Below, piece by piece: positions 12,478-23,520 of a stretch of DNA of 64,000 bases (its first letter is position 1; the number at the start of each line of letters is the position of its first letter). The notes under the pieces were generated by a model that saw nothing but the letters and a program-made list of their open reading frames with translations, did not search any database and was not told the origin of the DNA. Source of the DNA: Eledone cirrhosa. Lineage: Eukaryota > Mollusca > Cephalopoda > Octopoda > Eledonidae. The DNA lies in the NCBI GenBank assembly GCA_964016885.1, contig OZ024743.1, positions 17,258,999-17,322,998 of the forward strand. Reading direction: 5' to 3'. A program made the translations under genes and the position numbers.

Positions 12478-12685
12478 TTTTTTTCAAAGAAATTTTTGAT
12501 AATAATAAAAGTTAAAATGTTGGGCACAAGGCCCCAATCATTTTGGGTGTCCTTTTCGGAAAACAATGTATGTGCGCTTATATATGGTTAATAATAAACA
12601 TTTTCCATAAATGGCAATTTTTAACAAACGGAAATAACAAACATTTGCGGAGCTCACGATGATACGATTTACTACGTAGGTCGCC

Positions 12686-12724
<39 letters not shown>
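12686..12724. repeat. (AAT)13 microsatellite joining LINE B (5' end) and LINE C (3' end)
   Basis: Thirteen perfect AAT units lie directly between the 5' end of copy B and the 3' end of copy C. No other sequence separates the two elements. Confidence 0.95.
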
Positions 12725-12725
<1 letters not shown>

Positions 12726-12968
12726 CTTTCTTTATTAACCACAAGGGTTTACATAAAGTAGACATTAAGGACAGTACAGGGCAATAAAGGACGGTACGAA
12801 TGGGCATTTCTGCGTGTAAAAAAAACAGAGGATGTAATACAAAATAACAATGAAAAATTCCCCAATAGGGAGGAGACTTGCGAGGGACATTTGTGGAGAA
12901 AGCCCATTAAAAGGCCACACAACCCTGACCACCAGGGCAAGTGCCCTCTCCCAGTTTCCACCTTTAAT

Positions 12969-15900
12969 TTACAGACACATACTCAGAGTAGGCTAATTCA
13001 CTCAGGCCATACTTGCTTCTTTCACCCATCTTTCAACAAAATGCTGGGCAGAGAGCACTTCCCTCTCTACCCTGATTTTCCCTTTCAAATGAAATTTGAA
13101 AAAGTTAATCGGCATCACCGAAGAGGTAAGTGCTCGTCTTCAGACATTTCAAACGTGTCCACCATACTATCTCTTTCGCCATGGCCACCAGACAGGTAAA
13201 AACTGCCTGCCCTTCCTGGCTAAAGGAAGAGGGCGGGCAATCCTCACGATGGACTCAGCTGATAGCTGGATCCGCCCTACACGTGACAGCAGGTGTTCGA
13301 CATAAACCCACAAGTCAGCAATGCTCGGACATTGGACGAGTTCGTGCAGGACGGATTCGTCGCCCTGCGCGCATCTCGGACATGCCCGGCTGACGGCGCC
13401 TCCATGCCTGTAGAGTTTATGCCGAACTGGCAAGGCTCCTCGGTAGCACTGCCAGACCAGAGATTTCTGGAAGTTGTCCATAGGTCCCGGTCCGAAAGTT
13501 CTACCGAAGAGATTGTCTAGTTGATTTTCATCGACGCCTAGAATTTCCCCAAGTACGTCGTCGCTCTTCCCCTCCACTAATCATCTATAGAACTCTGAGG
13601 TGGAGTTTCCACCGATCACATTGCCCGATTGGTCGAGGACTGTGAGCGCCTGAAAACATTCCAGTCTCCAGGCGCTCCCTCTCTGTCTTTGCTTGACCCA
13701 GGACTGCAGCCCCGTCAAGGAAATGAGCTGGGGAAATACGTGTCTAGCAAACGGCGAGCACACCTGATCAGCGTCGAGGAAGAGATGGAGATGTAGTATG
13801 AGCGCGTGTCTGCGCATCATCAGCCACGGCATTCCCAGCCCTCCACGTAGCGGGTGTTGACAGCAGATGGACAGCCTGACCATCGGAGCGCGTCCCTTCC
13901 ACAAAAAGCGAAAGAGCAAACGCTCCAGCGCAGTCAGGCGGGGCTTAGGTACGACGGTCAGGCGGTAGCAGATGACAAACGCGATGTACGCATTCGCCAC
14001 CTCCGCTCGACCTTTCGGGGATAGCTTCCTCTCCGCCCATTTCTGGGTGAGACAAGCCACCCTGCTCGTCACCGTGTCCCAGTTTGGAGGTCCGGACCGA
14101 ACCAGACCCCTAGCAATTTAACCGGTCCGTCTGTCCAGCGTCCGACGACGCTTTTGGACGGCATGAACGTGCCTCTCCAGGTGCCGAGCTGCAGGTCCAC
14201 TGACTTTTCCTGGTTGATCATTGCTCCTGTCACCGTTTCGTATTCTCTTAGTGTAGTGCCGATCGCCTCGATGTGTTTGGCTTTCGCCACCACTACGGTG
14301 ACATCGTCCGCATATGCTGACACGGAACTTCCGCATCCTAGTTCGCGGGGGACGCCCCTCAACGTCTCCAGTTTGTGCAGTAATGGCTCAAGAGTCAATA
14401 CGTACAAGAGGGACGAGAGGGGACATCCTTGGCGGACCGAGCGCATGAAGTTGAACGGTTCCGAAAGGTGAACGTTCACTCTCACCACAGAGCAGATGTC
14501 GCTGTGCATGGCAGTGATCCAGCCTCTGAAGACGGGCCCAATGCCAGCCGCCCTCAGGACTGCCGCTAGATAACGATAGTCGACCCTATCGAAAGCTTTC
14601 GACTGATCTAAATTAAACAACGACCCACCCGTGCCAGGTTCCCTAGCTACCCTCTCTACGATGTATCTTATTAGGTGGCGGTTGTCGTGGATGGATCTGT
14701 CAGAAATGGCGCATGTCTGAACCTCTCCCACCAGCCCACCAACGACAAGCGCCAGCCTCTTTGCTAGCACCTTGGCCAAAATCTTGAACTCTGTGTTTAG
14801 CAGAGTTATGGGCCTGAAATTATCTATGTTATGCCCTTTGTTCGGATCCTTTCTCAGCAGCCCCACCGCTCCTCGGCTCACAGAACTGGGAATTCTCCCG
14901 TTCTGTTGCCAGTCGCAGTATACGTCCACCAAGAGGTCTCCGAACAAGTCTGGCATCTGTACGTAAAGTTCATAGGGCAGACCATCCAAACCAGGCGATT
15001 TACCACTTGTGCAGCCAGTCATTGCCTCCCATACTTCAGCAGCTGTTATCGGCTTTTCGCAACACTCAGTGGCAGAGAGCCGCGGCAGTCCGTCGAGGTA
15101 GACACTAAAGTCCATCCCTCGACCCGGCCCACCGCTGCCCCCGAACTGCTGAGCGAAGTGTCGCTGAAAAGCTTCACACATTTGCCCGAGATCGAGTAGC
15201 ATGCGCACGTTGTGAACCACCAAAGACCGGATCGTGGCTTTGTTGCGACGACGCGCCTCCGCCACTCGGGCCCATTGAACGGCTTTCGTCCCCTCGTGTC
15301 TGAGAGCACGCACCCTAGCTCTGACAACGCAGCCTTCGTACTATGCATTGAAGAATTGGTCAAGGGCCAATTTCGCCGCAAGCTCGTCTAATGTTCTAAC
15401 TAGTTCTCCCTCTGATCTATTTTTCTCTATCGCTAAAGCCTTACTAAACCTAATGGATTCTATTATAATCGCTCTTTTCAGAGCAAACCACCACTTGTTG
15501 TTGACGATGACCCCCGTCAACGCCCGCTTAGCTAGTTCGCTAATCCGGTATCTGTAGGCCTTGTGCGCTGGTAAGGATGCGTTTAGCTTCCAGTAGCCGG
15601 GTCCTCGTCTATGAAGCCTATCTAAGTCAAGCACACAGATCACGAATTTGTGGTCCGTGTAGCTGACTATCTTGAATTGTGGACAGCCTATGCTAGACCT
15701 ATCTATTTCCCTACAAAATACACTATCTAGATATGATCTGGATGACCCAATGCGATTTGTCCAAGTCCACATTGGCACATTCGGGAAATCCAATCGGTAC
15801 CTGTCAGAGAGTTCAAAACGCCTGAGCAGGTTAGTGAGACTCTTGCCCCCTCCACCCCTATCCGCTAATCCCACACAGTCCCACAGCGTGTATCTAAGAT

Positions 15901-16329
15901 CCCGTTCCAGTCGCCCACTATCACTAAAGAGCAGGACGTTACAAGAAAGTTCTCCAGACGCCGGAAGAAATCAGGCCGCCCTGCTCCTGTCGGAGCATAG
16001 ACGGCCACTAGCCTTAAAGCTTGCCCGTCTCCGCTGGTAACGTCCAGCACCACCAACTTATCCTCTGGGTCCGTATGGCGAGATCCACACCTCTCCGAAA
16101 AAGCACAGCAACTCCTCCCCCCCGATCCAGGACGGCTGGGAGATGCGTACACATCGTAGCCGCCGAAGATCGGTGCGAAGGCCCGTGCTTCGGAGATTCT
16201 GGTCTCGCTGATGGCCGCTACATCTATGTTTAGAAACCGGAGGTCGTTGAGCAGGTGACCCTGCTTCCATGACGACCCCAAGCCACGCCCATTTATGCTG
16301 CCTATTCTGAGTGAGGTCATGTTTAACAT
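12969..16329 (-). pseudogene. LINE copy C ORF2: endonuclease-reverse transcriptase (broken)
   Basis: Reads from about 16329 to the TAA at 12969-12971 with the same domain order as copy B: APE endonuclease (SETRI, VGDWNGILD, SYLDSVF, YTDHKFVIC), RT with the catalytic YADD at 14303-14314, then the CPRCAQGDESVLHELVQCP zinc-binding motif. The piece 14069-15313 is open through the whole RT palm. Breaks are frame changes near 16080, 15870, 15330 and 14070, a TGA at 13581-13583, and a one-base loss in a G run near 13235 that shifts the last 90 codons. Lesions in B and C fall mostly at different places, so they decayed independently after insertion. Confidence 0.9.
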
Positions 16330-16355
16330 AGAGTGGAAAAGATGAGAAAGACCTC

Positions 16356-18085
16356 TTACCGTACTTTTCGTAGAGGAAGGATGGTTTTTCCATCCATTTT
16401 CACTTGATCGTCTGGTGAAGGGACCGTTGAATCGTCCCTTCGGCTGGTCGTCGGCTCTTCTATGGGTATGTCCGAATATACTCTTCGGTTGAGAGTCCCT
16501 CCTAGGTCTCTGAAACCACCAACTGCGTTGGGGAATTTCGTTTTAATGTTTGTATATTGTTTCTGTGCTATTTTTAGCAGTCTTATATTAGTTGGCGTTT
16601 TGATTGGTGCTGGTATTATGTGGTCGTGCTGTGAAATGTCTGTGTGTTCAATTACGTAAGTCATTAGTTTCTTGTGTGTATTTATTGCCGTGCATTTGTT
16701 TTTATGGGGGTGGGGTGTGGTTCTGCTATTTTCATGTCGTTGTTGCTGGGTGTGTGTGTTTTGTTGTTGTGTTTGCGATGTTGGTGCTTGCGGTGGTGGT
16801 GTTGAAGATGTTGTTGTTGTTGGCGGTGGGGTTGTCGCCGGTGGTGATGGTGGTGCTAGTGTGGGTGGTGATGGTGTTGGTGATGTTGCTGCTGTGAGTC
16901 TCTTTGCCGTAGCCTTTACCCTTTTTTCATTTCTTTCCTCCCTTTTCGAAGGCGACGATGCGCTACTTCTGCGTTTGTGCCTTCTTAAGATTTTTTGCCA
17001 TACCTCTCCCACCTCACACTCCATGCCTGATTCTGTGAAGTCGGGGAGGGGTACCAGCTACACTCTTTCACTTGTTGTTGGTGATGTTTGCACTGGAGTC
17101 TCTGTTGCAGCTGCATTTGGTATTACTGTTGTTGTTGTTAATACTTCCACTGCTGCTGCTGTTTTTGATTTCCGTGGCGTGGGTATGGTTGCCACGGACC
17201 TATCGTTCCTGGTTGCCGCTTGTCCTGTTGCTGATAGCCGTGGAGTCGGTTTCGGAAGGAGGGGGGTTTCTCCTTTCTCAGGGTCTTCTCGATGCAGAAG
17301 GCCCTGAGGTGAGTCTTCGATCCACAGCGAAAGCATTTCGAGAGTTTGCGCTCAACAATTATGGGCAGTTGAGTCACGTTATCGAAGTCTATCACATCCG
17401 GGATAGCTTCGATGCACTCCCGGTTGGTTTGATTAACATCTCAATGGAGGTGCCGACCCAATCTTCTCTTACTTTTTTCTGTACTTGCAGTACAGTTGTT
17501 TTGTCCTCGATTCCGACGAGGACAGACGCGGCCAGCCAAGAAGGGGCCATCCTATGGGGCGTGGGTCAGTTTGACCCTCACAATTTTTTGCCCGCAGTAG
17601 GAGGGCACCAACACCATTTCCGCGCTCCTTAGGGTCACTAAGGATTGAGCCTTTGCCTACTGGGTTGTGGCAAAAAGCACGTCTACGGTGGCATATTTCT
17701 TGCCTCGGGTGATGTGCGTTTTCCGCTGCCACACAGACCCTAAGGCTTTTTTGTTTTTGAGCCTCTGTGGCTCTTTCAACCCTACGGGATTTTGTGCTTA
17801 CTGTACGGTACGTGACCGTACAGTGCTGTTGGATTTCGAAAAATTTCTCGGCTGCCTTGCAGATTACTCGGTAGTCCGATTTTCGTCATCCTCTTCTTCG
17901 CTTCCTCTAATTCCTCATTTGTTGTGAGGATGGTTTCCAGGTTCTTTGCGATACCTGCAAACGAGATTGGTTTTTCTTTGCTGCTGTTGTTGTTGTTGTT
18001 GTTGTTGTTGTCAGAGCTGCTGTTACTTTTGTTGTTGCTGCAGGTACTACGACTACTGAGGCCGCCGCTGTTGCTGTGGTTGTTG

Positions 18086-18116
<31 letters not shown>

Positions 18117-18490
18117 TGTTGCTAATGCTGTTGGTGTGTTTATGTTGGTGCTGATGCTGTTGCGGCTGCTACTGTTGTTTTCTTGTCACTGTTGCTGCTG
18201 CTGCTGTTATTACGGCTACTACTGCTATTATTCCTGACGTCAGACGAATGAAATGGGTTTTCGTATTTCCCCCACACCTTTTTCGTCGTTGTCGTCGTCG
18301 TCGTGGAGAAATCTTGCACGCTTTGCACGTGATTTTTCTTTTCTGGCGTCGCTTGCGAAAGAGAAGGGATTGAGAGAGACACATTTAGAGAAGGGAGGGA
18401 GAGAGACTATCTTCTCTCTGCTGTAGTGACGATTGAGGAAGAAGACGGAATGAGTGGGAATGACCTATGAAAATTCTTTTTCGTAGCCAT
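16356..18490 (-). pseudogene. LINE copy C ORF1: zinc-knuckle RNA-binding protein (broken)
   Basis: Starts at an ATG at 18488-18490 but meets a TAG after about 27 codons. The low-complexity Ser/Thr/Asn region (17950-18380) matches CTG/GTT-rich repeats on the plus strand. The middle domain is recognisable (KTHITRGKKYATVDVLF, LVPSYCGQKIVRVKLTH), with an in-frame TAG inside it near 17663. The knuckle CFRCGSKTHLRAFC lies at 17294-17335. The C-terminal third (17024-16356, ending LPLRKVR) is open. It is more broken than ORF1 of copy B. Confidence 0.8.
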
Positions 18491-18705
18491 GTTGTTTTTT
18501 TGTTTAAAATAAATATTGGGCACAAAACCCCAATAAGCGTTTATTTAACCCCGAAGGGCCAAATAACGGGCAGAAAGGCCCATCTCACGAGGAGGAGGGT
18601 GTTTTTGTCTACAAGTTGGCCAAAGTTTTAAACAATTTACAATTGTTATAGCGGTCAAAATTTACAATACCTTACAGAGCCGAGCCTCCGTCAACCATAG
18701 CATTC

Positions 18706-18753
<48 letters not shown>
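18706..18753. repeat. (AAT)16 microsatellite at the 5' end of LINE copy C
   Basis: Sixteen perfect AAT units abut the 5' end of copy C. Beyond it lies unrelated AT-rich DNA. Confidence 0.95.
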
Positions 18754-18755
<2 letters not shown>

Positions 18756-20892
18756 TTCTGTCTGCAAGATGGCTTGCCGGAAATATCCTATTTTTTCATT
18801 TAGATTGGTCATTTATTGCTTTCTTCAATTGATACCATACATCCCTCATACATCCCTAGTGAAAGTTGGGTTGCACTAGGACCAATATTAAAAGATATTA
18901 TTAGATTCGTCCTTTTCCTTCATATACTATATATCGTCCATGTTTTGCAGATATGTTGCCAAAATAATTCTACCCGACGTAATCTCTTTTTTAAATACTT
19001 AAAGCACCAACCACAGTTTATTAATTATTTCATCGTCTGATGAAACATATAGAATTGAGTCAGTGATATTTCTTGAAGCGTGGTCTTATCTTTGCATGTG
19101 GCCTTGCAATAATGCATTGCGGTGTTGCGCGGAGGCCTTTTGAAATTTAGGTATGTTTTCATTTCCTCTATTGTAGTAGTGGATATAAGCTGATATTTCA
19201 GTTGCTCTACACGTTTGTTATCGCGGATATGCTATTATAATGACATGGTAGATAAATATGTTTAACATAAGCGCTACCTTCATAGACTTTCTTTTATGCA
19301 AGAGTATATCAACAAATGAATTTCAGTGAACGTGGTTTAGTAAAGTTGCATGTTTTAAGCAGTTATCGCTTAAAGAGTCTATGATTCCTGATATGTTAAT
19401 GGAAGGTTAAAGTTGTAATTGGAAATCAAATTTCATTAACCATTGTTATGAATATTGATGTATTTATACACATATTTCTACACGTTTGAGTGAGTTATAT
19501 TTAATATAATATATCCCTGAGTATAATTGTAACTGAAATGAGTAAGGTGATTAAGCGTAGTAATAAAATAAAAAGATGTGTATACTAGTTTTATTACTGG
19601 CACAAAACGTGTTCTTATATTCTTGCTATGCAGTACATAAAATACATAATGGGAGTAAAGATATTATTATATGCAATAAACATACACCAACCTCTCTATT
19701 AAGGAAAAAAATAATGTTTCGTTATGTAAAAGTATGTTTCTGCATGTTTGCCCTGTGTATGTGTTTTTCATTCGATGATGAAAAATTCAGAAATCTTTCC
19801 ACTGATTCTATCGCGGTATGAAAGAGAATTTGGTATGTAAATACCACAACTCAAAAAATTAATCATCGATCTCCACGTGTTTAAGATGTTGGTGAGTGCG
19901 CTACCTATAATACAGGACAAATTCGGTTGAAAAGGATTGAAGCGTATTGCTTCAAATGTAAACCAAAACAAATTTGAAATTGAAAATATGTGAAACCAAA
20001 ATGATGTATCAATACTATATTTCAATCATTAGAATAAATATTTTAGGAAATCGGATACGATGCACCTTCCAACGAACATAGTTAGCGGAATCGTCATTCA
20101 CTTATGGAACGGCAACAAATAACGAAACGTCATTGTTTATGTAACACACTATTTCAACGAATGGGTTAAATAATCGACCCGAGCAAAAGAAGTTTACAGA
20201 TATAGGAATTGAAATACGTTTTCCTACAAGGTATATTCAGGCAAGGAATATGGCAACGGAGATATTAAAGCTAACTAGGTTTAAGAGAGGGGAGGCCGTT
20301 GCGGGTATTTCGGCGTAAAACGAAGTCCTGCTCTATGCCTTAAATCAGGAGCTCGTCTTGTTTATTATCTTTAACGAAATGTGTATCTTTGAGAGTTGTA
20401 GAGACTATATTACTGATTTCCTATGTACACAGAAACCAACATCCTCTGATGAAAATGAGGTGCAACTATGAATGAATACTAACCACTCGAAGAAGCTGCT
20501 TAGCAGTGAAATTAAAGCGCTGAACAATGTCCAGGACTATGGGTATGATTAAAGTCATATGATACTAAAAAGGATTTATATCTGGGCTGATTAATGTGTT
20601 TTCGATATTCTAAATCTCTGAAAAGGTGTTAAAGATGAAACAAGACGAGTGCCTCCGATTATAGAGTAGTCTGCTCGTATGGCCACGCTGGTAATTTTTA
20701 AATTGTGTCTGACAGAGTGGTGTAGGGATATAGACAATGCAACCTAGCTTAACTACAGTCTATATTTCAGTCTATATTAACACAGCATTGCCAAGAGGCG
20801 TGTGCACGTTTCGAGGATATCGAAAAGCCATATGACCGTGTACGACGGTAGTGGTGTGAATGAGGCCGTATAATTAATCACACACACAGATG
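18754..20892. other. AT-rich intergenic stretch, no gene recognised
   Basis: About 2.1 kb without a recognisable coding region or repeat. Open frames are short (85 codons or fewer), have no known motif and look random. Confidence 0.6.
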
Positions 20893-20949
20893 TATATATA
20901 TATATATGTATAAATATATGTATAAATATATATATATATATATATATAT
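20893..20949. repeat. (TA)n microsatellite, interrupted
   Basis: A TA-rich tract with GTATAAA interruptions, immediately before a dispersed repeat. Confidence 0.85.
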
Positions 20950-21120
20950 GAGTAATAATATTTTCGAATCAGCGAGCGAGTTTGAAATTATTATAAATGT
21001 AAGCTATCGCCGTATTTTGACTAAAGAAATTAAATAAATTATTTAGCGTGATAGTGGGGTTAAGAACCCTCGGAGAAATGGAAAACAAAGATTAGTATTG
21101 ACGTACATGGAACTCTGACA
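20950..21120 (+). repeat. Dispersed repeat D, copy 1
   Basis: The stretch containing GCGAGTTTGAAATTA, CGCCGTATTTTGACTA, GTGATAGTGG and ACCCTCGGAGAAATGG recurs at 58320-58475 in the same orientation, and both copies follow or precede (TA)n. The family is unknown to me. It could be the end of a non-autonomous transposon. Confidence 0.6.
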
Positions 21121-21977
21121 CATCTTTGGTTATCCACAGCACTGTGCTACTATTTACACCAACACACCACGCGTATCTTTCCATTCAAATTAGAAGCTAT
21201 AATCTTAGCAACTGTAATGTCAAGTAATACTATTTCGATAACAAATTATCGTTATAGGTAATCCAGTTAATGGTTGGGAGTACTCTGCGTCGTGGATAGA
21301 TTCAACGTAAGGCTTTATTTGACTCAACAAGATGCTTGCATAGTTAGGCAGCGAGTTCGCGGGAATTCCTATGTAACATGATTGGCTATATATCTGTGAC
21401 TTTGTTTAGTTTGTGCTTATTATTAATAATCTCCTATTAGGTTGAGATGCAATTTGGGCAATATTGAGCTGCGCTTTCTAGCAACCAGCCCACTCGCCGT
21501 AAGCAACCAATCACATTATTTCTAATTTGACCACTGCCACATCACGATTCTTACCCATTTTGAATCTGTTTCTGGCGAGATCGCTTTGGTAAATTACCTG
21601 TCGTATGAGGTTGTTTCCTGACGAGTTCGAAACTCGAGATTTTATCCTTAATAGGATATCTCAGAACGCGAACGAAACCCCAGGGTAGAGACATAATCAT
21701 GGTAAGAGTGTACGCATTTCTTCTAACTTTAATTTTATACCTAATGGTGTATGGTGGACGGTATATTTAGTCGATTTCTACATGCTGTTGAAATGTTGGG
21801 TAAATATTCTATTGCGGTCGGACCCGAAGAGGCTGCTGTCGTTTATTTATCAAATATTTCTTCATAGGAGCCTTTATTCGTATAGCCTGGTCTAATTGAT
21901 TTTTATTTGGTTAACTATGCTAATTGTGAGAAGAAATGTTGTATATATATATTATCAAATGATTCTAGGTAAATATT
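21121..21977. other. Intergenic stretch, nothing recognised
   Basis: About 850 bases with no open frame of note and no repeat that I can match elsewhere in the window. Confidence 0.5.
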
Positions 21978-22273
<296 letters not shown>

Positions 22274-22481
22274 CCCTTGACCTACTGCAAAATCAAAACA
22301 CGGTTTTTTGCGAGGAATGAACCATGACATGAACTTACCGCCAAAAACACTTTCCTGGCCATGTTAGGAACACTCTTTTAGTTATTTATGCCCTTGAGAA
22401 GCCCATCCGGGCGAAACACACGCAGGTGCTGTTTTAAATAAACATGAATTAACGGTCTGTTCTCCTATTTCTTATTTTTCC

Positions 22482-22485
<4 letters not shown>
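22274..22485 (+). repeat. Penelope-like terminal sequence with hammerhead-like relic
   Basis: A short block between two (TA)n tracts. It carries a 4-bp hairpin (GCCC 22401-22404, GGGC 22409-22412) followed directly by GAAA at 22413-22416 and preceded by a TTGAGAA-type box at 22394-22400, then GTTTTAAATAAACATG. This order resembles the hammerhead core found at the ends of Penelope-like elements, but the CUGANGA box is damaged. A Penelope-like coding fragment starts 30-40 bases downstream, which supports the assignment. Confidence 0.45.
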
Positions 22486-22513
<28 letters not shown>

Positions 22514-22518
<5 letters not shown>

Positions 22519-23155
22519 ATTTGATGAAAAAGCAGGATATTAGAATGATGCGCTAAAAAGGCCAGATTATAAAAATAATATAGAATATATAGACAATAAT
22601 AATCTGAGTCTTAATCCTGATAAAAATAATGGCATATATAAACGAAGTTCTAAAAATTCTAATAATTGTAATTCAAACACCTGTACTGTGAATACATCGG
22701 GGAAAAGATCCATAACTAAATCAGTTATATGGTTTGCCCCCCCCCCCCCACCCCCCCGCCCCCCACCCCGCTGATGTAGCAGTAAGAACACCAATAGCTA
22801 ATATATTTGTTAAAGCTTTAGATAGTTCATTCCCTAGTCAACATAAATACCACTCTATATTTAATAGACACACAATTAAACTGTCTTATTCTAGAACTAT
22901 GAATATGGCCCAAAACATCGCTAAAATAAACAGTATAATTCTAAACCAAAATCAACATAATGCTATTAATAATAGTGTTAATATAAATAATAATAAATCG
23001 AAATGTAATTGTAGAAATAAACAAGATTGCCCTCTGCAAAATAATTGTCTGGATAGAAATCTGGTGTATAAATGCACCGTAAAAACATATAACAACACAT
23101 ACAACTACATAGGAGCAAATTCTTCGACATTTAAATCGAGATCTTATTAATAATT
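22514..23155 (+). pseudogene. Penelope-like element fragment: RT C-terminus, linker and GIY-YIG endonuclease
   Basis: Translation shows an NDALKRPDYKNNIEYI-type thumb end near 22545-22590, then SITKSVIWFAP. A proline-coding C run at about 22737-22769 disturbs the frame. NIFVKALDSSF, FNRHTIKLSYS and a cysteine motif (CNCRNKQDCPLQNNC) follow, leading into VYKCTV...YNYIG of the GIY-YIG nuclease. Only the start of the nuclease is present and it stops shortly after the YIG motif. In Penelope-like elements this nuclease nicks the target for reverse transcription. The fragment is 5' truncated and dead. Confidence 0.8.
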
Positions 23156-23200
23156 ACACATTCTTCGACATTTATATCGAGACCCTATTAATAATTACTA
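23110..23200 (+). repeat. Short tandem duplication in the PLE fragment
   Basis: A block of about 41 bases starting TTCTTCGACATTTA and ending TATTAATAATTAC occurs twice in direct tandem at the point where the GIY-YIG reading frame ends. The duplication may be what truncated the nuclease frame. Confidence 0.7.
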
Positions 23201-23283
23201 ATTATGAAAACTTAATTAACAAAAAAAGTGAATTATTCTCAAACTGCCTTCATAATGCTTTGTCCATATTCCAAGCCTCGCAA

Positions 23284-23516
23284 AAAGTCAGGAAAAAACA
23301 GTAAACAATCAGGCGTTAATTTTTGACGCCTCTATCAACTGTTGGGCCTAAAAAGTCATAACGGTTTAATAATGCTTTATCTTCTAATCATTTAGTCAGG
23401 AAAAAACAGTAAACAATCAGGTGTTAATTTTTGACGCCTCTTATCAACTGTTGGGGCTAAAAAGTCATAACGGTTTAATAATGCTTTATCTTCTAATCAT
23501 TTGTGATAAAATTAAA
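23284..23516 (+). repeat. Two-unit tandem repeat of about 116 bases
   Basis: A unit beginning GTCAGGAAAAAACAGTAAAC and ending CTTCTAATCATTT occurs twice with only a few differences. Each unit contains a small hairpin (GGCGT...ACGCC in the first). It lies just 3' of the PLE fragment and is probably part of its terminal region. Confidence 0.85.
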
Positions 23517-23520
23517 TTTA

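Larger units (their letters stand above)
6825..12685 (-). mobile_element. L1/Tx1-like non-LTR retrotransposon, copy B (full length)
   Basis: About 5.86 kb on the minus strand, with (AAT)n flush at both borders. The order is 5' UTR (12685-12478), ORF1, a short gap, ORF2, then a 3' UTR of about 245 bases. The end carries an AATAAA signal shortly before the (ATT)n tail. It closely matches copy C along its whole length, including both untranslated regions. It is disabled by a few stops and frameshifts but is structurally complete. Confidence 0.9.
12725..18705 (-). mobile_element. L1/Tx1-like non-LTR retrotransposon, copy C (full length)
   Basis: About 5.98 kb on the minus strand, flanked on both sides by (AAT)n. 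It is the same subfamily as copy B: the 3' UTR, ORF2 and flanking signals align base for base over long stretches, and ORF1 is more diverged. It is disabled by frameshifts and stops in both ORFs. Confidence 0.9.

Noticed and set aside
16604..18154. Several Leu/Val-rich plus-strand frames that look like membrane proteins
   Set aside because: They mirror the Thr/Asn/Gln-rich and (CTG)n/(GTT)n parts of LINE C ORF1 and have no independent support.
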